The position numbers and the translations under genes were made by a program. DNA of 10,728 nt from Eubacteriales bacterium (GTDB lineage: Bacteria > Bacillota > Clostridia > Peptostreptococcales > Anaerovoracaceae): positions 1 to 10,728 of the forward strand of contig JAQUJQ010000039.1 of the NCBI GenBank assembly GCA_028680875.1, given 5' to 3'. Shown piece by piece: positions 6,506 through 10,728 of this stretch; position 1 is the stretch's first letter, and every line of letters begins with the position of its first letter. The notes below the pieces were generated by a model. It made no database searches. It saw only the letters and a program-made list of their open reading frames with translations, and was not told where the DNA came from.

Positions 6506-8032
6506 ATGAAGACTGTAGTCATTGGAGGAGCAAAGTGCACCATTGAAGAATTGCTTTCTGTGGTAAGAAACGGATGTCACATTGAACTGTCAAAGGAAGC
6601 AAAAGAGAGGATTCAGCAATCCCGAAGGGTCGTAGAAGATTGTGTAGAGGAAGAAAAGGTCGTCTACGGACTGACTACCGGCTTCGGTAAGTTTAGCGAC
6701 GTAAATATTTCTGAGGAGGACAGTTTTATCTTACAGGAGAATTTAATCAAGAGCCATTCCTGTGGGGTAGGGGATCCTTTACCAAATGAAGTGGTGAAAG
6801 CCATGATGCTTCTTCGGATCAATGCCTTGTCTGTCGGGTATTCAGGAATTAGACTTTCCACCGTCCAAACGCTTGTGGACATGGTGAACAAGGATGTCAT
6901 TCCTATTGTGCCTTGTAAAGGTTCATTAGGTGCAAGCGGAGATTTGGTTCCTTTGGCTCATATGAGTCTGGTTCTTTTGGGTATGGGAGAAGCTATGTAT
7001 CAGGGGGAAAAAATTGCCGGTGAGGAAGCCATGAGGCGAGCAGGAATTGCCCCTGTTAAACTGACAGCAAAAGAAGGGCTGGCTCTGATTAATGGAACCC
7101 AAGCCATGTGTTCTTTAGGTGCACTGACCGTCGCTGATTCTGAAACCATTTTAAAAACAGCCGACATCATCGGCGCATTTTCAATGGAAGCAGAAAACGG
7201 CATAATTGATGCTATGGATCCAAGGATCCATAAAGTTCGAGGTCAACCGGGGCAAATAGCCACTGCGGATAATATTAGAAGGCTTTTACAGGGAAGTAAG
7301 AATATTACCCACCAGGGTGACCTACGGGTTCAGGATGCTTATGTTTTTCGTTGTATACCCCAGATTCATGGGGCCAGTCGGGATACCATTGAATACGTTA
7401 GAGGAGTTGTGTCCAGAGAAATGAACGGTGTAACCGATAATCCAATTGTCTTTGCAGATACCCATGAGGCCATATCCGGAGGAAATTTTCATGGACAATA
7501 TTTAGCCTTGAGCCTTGATTTCCTAGGCATTGCTCTGGCGGAACTGGCCAATGTGTCCGAACGGCGGATTGAACGATTGGTTAATCCGGCATTAAGTGGA
7601 TTGCCTGCATTTCTTGTGAGAAATGGCGGGTTGAATTCCGGCATGATGATTCCGCATTATACGGCTGCATCCCTTGTATCGGAAAATAAGGTTCTTGCCC
7701 ATCCGGCCAGTGTTGATTCCATACCGACATCCGCCAATCAAGAGGATCATGTGAGCATGGGAATGTTGGCAGCAAGGAAAGCAAGAGAAGTATTAATAAA
7801 CACGGTAAATGTTTTGGGAATAGAGTTGATGTGTGGGGCACAGGCATTAGAATTTCAGGGTATCTCGGGTTTGTCACCGGCTATGGTGAAAGTTTACCGG
7901 ACAGTTCGTAAGGCAGTTCCTCCTTTAGATAAAGACAGGATTTTATATAAAGATATGGAGACATGTACTGCTTTGATACTGGAAGGTGTTATTTTGAGAG
8001 CAGTAGAGGAAGCTATCGGCAAACTGAAATAA
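6506..8032 (+). CDS. hutH: Histidine ammonia-lyase
   Basis: Cytoplasmic enzyme that removes ammonia from L-histidine to give trans-urocanate, the first step of histidine breakdown. The length of 508 residues is normal for the family. The Ala-Ser-Gly triad that cyclises into the MIO cofactor is at 143-145 within GSLGASGDLVPLAHM. Other family residues seen: Tyr54 in VVYGLTTGFG, Asn196 in NGTQ, Tyr279 and Arg282 in VQDAYVFRC, SGGNFHG at 324-330, and Glu413 in SANQEDHVSMG. These support histidine rather than phenylalanine/tyrosine as substrate. GGAGG lies 7 bases before the ATG. It is the first gene behind its own promoter and is followed 21 bases later by hutU. No frameshift or missing catalytic residue is seen. 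Confidence 0.97.
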   Translation: MKTVVIGGAKCTIEELLSVVRNGCHIELSKEAKERIQQSRRVVEDCVEEEKVVYGLTTGFGKFSDVNISEEDSFILQENLIKSHSCGVGDPLPNEVVKAMMLLRINALSVGYSGIRLSTVQTLVDMVNKDVIPIVPCKGSLGASGDLVPLAHMSLVLLGMGEAMYQGEKIAGEEAMRRAGIAPVKLTAKEGLALINGTQAMCSLGALTVADSETILKTADIIGAFSMEAENGIIDAMDPRIHKVRGQPGQIATADNIRRLLQGSKNITHQGDLRVQDAYVFRCIPQIHGASRDTIEYVRGVVSREMNGVTDNPIVFADTHEAISGGNFHGQYLALSLDFLGIALAELANVSERRIERLVNPALSGLPAFLVRNGGLNSGMMIPHYTAASLVSENKVLAHPASVDSIPTSANQEDHVSMGMLAARKAREVLINTVNVLGIELMCGAQALEFQGISGLSPAMVKVYRTVRKAVPPLDKDRILYKDMETCTALILEGVILRAVEEAIGKLK

Positions 8033-8053
8033 AGGAATGGGAGGAAAGCATTG

Positions 8054-10087
8054 ATGAAAAACAGTTATATTTCAGAGGCGATGCGCATCTGCCTTTCTGG
8101 AAAATTACCATCAAAAGCAGTATTTCAAAAAGGAATCCGGAGGGCGCCTAAGAGAGAATTAAATCTCAATGAGGAAGAAACCTTATTGGCACTTAAAAAT
8201 GCCTTGCGCTATATCCCCCCGGCTTGGCATGAAGAACTGATTCCGGAATTTCTTGAGGAACTGCATACCAGAGGTCGAATTTACGGCTATCGTTTTCGCC
8301 CGGAAGGCCCAATCAAAGCAAAGCCAATCGATGAATATCAGGGAAACTGTATCGAAGGAAAAGCATTTCAGCTTATGATCGATAATAATTTGGACTTTCA
8401 GGTAGCCTTATATCCTTACGAATTGGTGACTTATGGTGAAACAGGCCAGGTTTGTCAGAACTGGATGCAGTATCGATTACTGAAGCTATATCTGGAACAG
8501 CTTACCAATCGTCAAACCCTTGTAGTTGCATCGGGCCACCCTTTAGGCCTGTTCGAATCTCCTGAGTGGGCACCACGTGCAATTGTGACCAACGGTCTAT
8601 TGGTCGGACAGTTTGATAATCAGGAGAACTGGCATCGAGGGGCTGCTTTGGGAGTAACTAATTATGGACAGATGACAGCAGGGGGTTGGATGTATATCGG
8701 ACCCCAAGGAATTGTTCACGGTACGTTTAATACATTACTTAATGCAGGGAGATTGAAGCTGGGAATCTCTGAGGATAAGGATTTGTCCGGAGTGCTCTTT
8801 GTCAGTTCGGGCTTGGGAGGGATGAGCGGCGCGCAGGGAAAGGCAGCTGAGATAGCAGGAGCTGTGGCAATTATTGCGGAGGTGGACGGTTCCAGAATAA
8901 AGACCAGATTTGAGCAAGGCTGGGTCCGGCATGTGGTAAAAAGCCCACAAGAAGCTTTTGAAAAGGCAGAAGATTATCTTAAGAAAAAAGAGGCTATTGC
9001 CATCGCTTTTCATGGAAATATTGTTGATCTTCTGGACTATGCCAATCGGGAAAACAAGATTATTGATCTCCTTTCGGATCAAACCTCCTGCCATGCAGTT
9101 TATGATGGAGGGTATTGTCCCCAAGGGCTTTCATTTGATGAAAGAACAGATTTACTTTCTACAGATAAGACAAAATTCAAAGAATTGGTTAATGAAACCT
9201 TAATCCGTCATTTTTCTTTAATTAAGAAATTAACGGAAAAAGGAGTTTACTTCTTTGATTACGGAAACAGTTTTATGAAAGCAATCTATGATGCCGGAGT
9301 GAAAGAAATATGTAAAAACGGTAAAAATGAAATGGACGGGTTTATCTTTCCGTCCTACGTGGAAGATATATTGGGACCCAGACTTTTTGACTATGGTTAT
9401 GGTCCTTTCCGTTGGGTATGCTTATCGGGAAAGCCTGATGATTTGCGAAGAACGGACCGGGCAGCAATGGAATGCATCGATCCAAACCGTAGATATCAGG
9501 ATCGTGACAATTACAATTGGATTCGCAATGCAGAGAAAAACCATTTGGTGGTGGGTTCTCAGGCCAGAATACTTTATCAGGATGCTAAAGGCCGGCGTGA
9601 TATCGCTCTACGTTTTAATCAGTTGGTCAGAGACGGAGAATGCGGACCGATTATGTTAGGAAGGGATCATCATGATACGGGAGGCACCGACTCACCTTTC
9701 CGGGAAACGGCAAATATTAAAGATGGAAGTAATATCACGGCAGATATGGCCACCCAAGTTTTTGCCGGTAATTGTTCACGAGGTATGAGTTTGGTAGCTC
9801 TTCATAATGGCGGTGGTGTAGGAATCGGAAAATCTATTAATGGCGGATTCGGTATGGTATTAGATGGAAGCACCCGTGTAGATGAAATCCTGAAAACCGC
9901 AATGCTTTGGGATGTAATGGGGGGCGTAGCAAGAAGGGCATGGGCCCGCAACGAAAATGCACTGGAGACCGGTGCGGCTTTTAACCGGATCGGAGAAGGC
10001 AACCACATCACTTTGCCTTTCTTGGTAGAAGATGAAGAGGCATTGAGGGCCTTAGTAAAAAAGGAGACGGAGAGATGGCAGCGTTAA
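8054..10087 (+). CDS. hutU: Urocanate hydratase (long form)
   Basis: NAD+-dependent cytoplasmic enzyme that converts urocanate to 4-imidazolone-5-propionate, step two of histidine degradation. Here NAD+ acts as a bound electrophile, not a redox partner. The protein has 677 residues, much longer than the roughly 550-residue proteobacterial and Bacillus HutU and close in size to animal urocanase, with which it shares the long-form layout. Motifs seen: SSGLGGMSGAQ at 251-261 (NAD binding), the active-site region YGPFRWVCLSG with Cys456, GRDHHDTGG at 536-544, and the C-terminal SLVALHNGGGVGIGKS. The ATG at 8054 is preferred over TTG at 8051; GGGAGG (8039-8044) serves either. It lies between hutH and ftcD, and its last 13 bases overlap ftcD. 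Confidence 0.96.
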   Translation: MKNSYISEAMRICLSGKLPSKAVFQKGIRRAPKRELNLNEEETLLALKNALRYIPPAWHEELIPEFLEELHTRGRIYGYRFRPEGPIKAKPIDEYQGNCIEGKAFQLMIDNNLDFQVALYPYELVTYGETGQVCQNWMQYRLLKLYLEQLTNRQTLVVASGHPLGLFESPEWAPRAIVTNGLLVGQFDNQENWHRGAALGVTNYGQMTAGGWMYIGPQGIVHGTFNTLLNAGRLKLGISEDKDLSGVLFVSSGLGGMSGAQGKAAEIAGAVAIIAEVDGSRIKTRFEQGWVRHVVKSPQEAFEKAEDYLKKKEAIAIAFHGNIVDLLDYANRENKIIDLLSDQTSCHAVYDGGYCPQGLSFDERTDLLSTDKTKFKELVNETLIRHFSLIKKLTEKGVYFFDYGNSFMKAIYDAGVKEICKNGKNEMDGFIFPSYVEDILGPRLFDYGYGPFRWVCLSGKPDDLRRTDRAAMECIDPNRRYQDRDNYNWIRNAEKNHLVVGSQARILYQDAKGRRDIALRFNQLVRDGECGPIMLGRDHHDTGGTDSPFRETANIKDGSNITADMATQVFAGNCSRGMSLVALHNGGGVGIGKSINGGFGMVLDGSTRVDEILKTAMLWDVMGGVARRAWARNENALETGAAFNRIGEGNHITLPFLVEDEEALRALVKKETERWQR

Positions 10088-10728
10088 ACAAAATTATGGA
10101 GTGTGTCCCAAATTTCAGTGAGGGGAGAGACTTAGCAAAGGTTGAAAAGATTGCAGATGCATTTCGGGGAAAGGAAGCTGTCCGGTTGTTGGATTATTCT
10201 GCAGACAAGGATCATAACCGGTGCGTTATAACTGCAGTTGGGGAGCCGGAGGCACTTGGGAACGCAGTAATCGATGCGATCGGCATTGCGAAAGAGATTA
10301 TAGATATGAACAAGCATGAGGGTCAACATCCGAGAATGGGGGCGGCGGATGTGGTGCCCTTCATTCCTATAAGGAAGGTTACCACCGAGGATGCCGTTGC
10401 CCTTTCCCGGGATGTGGGCAGAACAGTAGGCCGGCAGTACGGCATCCCCGTATTTCTCTACGAGAAATCCGCCACCGCCCCCCACAGAGAAAATCTGGCA
10501 AATGTACGAAAAGGGCAATATGAAGGATTAACAGAAAAAATGAAAGATCAAGTTCTATGGACACCGGATTTTGGCCCATCAAAACCACATCCAACCTTTG
10601 GAGCGGTGGCCGTCGGTGCCAGGATGCCTCTGTGCGCCTTTAATGTGAATTTGGCCACCGAAAACTTGGAAATCGCCACTGCCATAGCACAGAAAGTGCG
10701 CCACATAGGAGGTGGTTTACGGAATTGT
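10075..10728 (+). CDS. ftcD: Glutamate formimidoyltransferase, partial (C-terminus beyond right edge)
   Basis: Transfers the formimino group of N-formimino-L-glutamate to tetrahydrofolate, giving glutamate and 5-formimino-THF; a cyclodeaminase then yields methenyl-THF and ammonia. I translated 218 codons, open to the right edge. Visible are the N-terminal MECVPNFSEGR (8-18), DHNRCV (46-51), and HEGQHPRMGAADVVPFIP (81-98), in which His81 corresponds to the catalytic His82 of the pig enzyme. Further on are GIPVFLYE and FGAVAVGARMPLCAFNVNL. This covers the N-terminal subdomain and the beginning of the C-terminal one. Whether a cyclodeaminase domain is fused cannot be seen. The start codon overlaps the hutU end by 13 bases, with AAGGAG 8 bases before it inside hutU, so translation is likely coupled. 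The missing HutI enzyme probably lies downstream. Confidence 0.95.
   Translation, partial: MAALNKIMECVPNFSEGRDLAKVEKIADAFRGKEAVRLLDYSADKDHNRCVITAVGEPEALGNAVIDAIGIAKEIIDMNKHEGQHPRMGAADVVPFIPIRKVTTEDAVALSRDVGRTVGRQYGIPVFLYEKSATAPHRENLANVRKGQYEGLTEKMKDQVLWTPDFGPSKPHPTFGAVAVGARMPLCAFNVNLATENLEIATAIAQKVRHIGGGLRNC

Noticed and set aside
8735..9124. 129-codon open frame on the minus strand
   Set aside because: It lies wholly inside hutU, has no recognisable domain and no good ribosome binding site; a shadow of the real gene.
10132..10518. 128-codon open frame on the minus strand
   Set aside because: It is antisense to ftcD, which has clear catalytic motifs in the same stretch.
1..10728. Mobile element, CRISPR array, tRNA or phage remnants
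   Set aside because: No transposase or integrase frames, no regularly spaced repeats, no cloverleaf-like sequences and no long terminal inverted repeats were seen.

Overview
The window looks like chromosomal DNA from a low-GC, anaerobic, amino-acid-fermenting member of the Firmicutes (Clostridia/Eubacteriales type). The reasons are the AT-rich codon use, strong purine-rich ribosome binding sites, near-consensus sigma-A promoters, and a histidine-degradation operon that hands the formimino group to folate (hutH, hutU, glutamate formimidoyltransferase), as amino-acid-fermenting anaerobes do. The assignment to a genus is not possible from this sequence alone.

Layout. (1) Positions 1-1809, minus strand: a metal-resistance module. 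An ArsR/SmtB-family repressor (1371-1733) lies upstream of a CPx-type Zn/Cd/Pb efflux ATPase that runs off the left edge (1276 to 1, C-terminus missing). Each gene has its own near-consensus promoter, and the ATPase promoter carries a repeat-rich operator candidate over its transcription start. (2) Positions 1936-6327, plus strand: a three-gene cassette. It holds a regulator with seven predicted membrane segments fused to a LuxR/GerE DNA-binding domain, an APC-family amino acid/amine permease, and a large YtcJ-like amidohydrolase. The permease and amidohydrolase are 9 bases apart and surely one operon. I infer that the regulator senses a small molecule at the membrane and switches on its uptake and hydrolysis; the substrate is unknown. 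(3) Positions 6358-6449: a long imperfect hairpin followed by a good sigma-A promoter that separates the cassette from the next operon. (4) Positions 6506-10728, plus strand: hutH, hutU and the first 218 codons of ftcD, closely packed. They convert histidine to urocanate, then imidazolone propionate, and (after a step whose enzyme, HutI, is not in the window) formiminoglutamate to glutamate plus formimino-tetrahydrofolate.

No intergenic stretch exceeds about 300 bases. I saw no tRNA, rRNA, CRISPR array, insertion sequence or recognisable riboswitch. The most interesting part is the membrane-tethered LuxR regulator/permease/amidohydrolase cassette, which sits directly before a histidine-degradation operon but does not encode any of the classical Hut enzymes.
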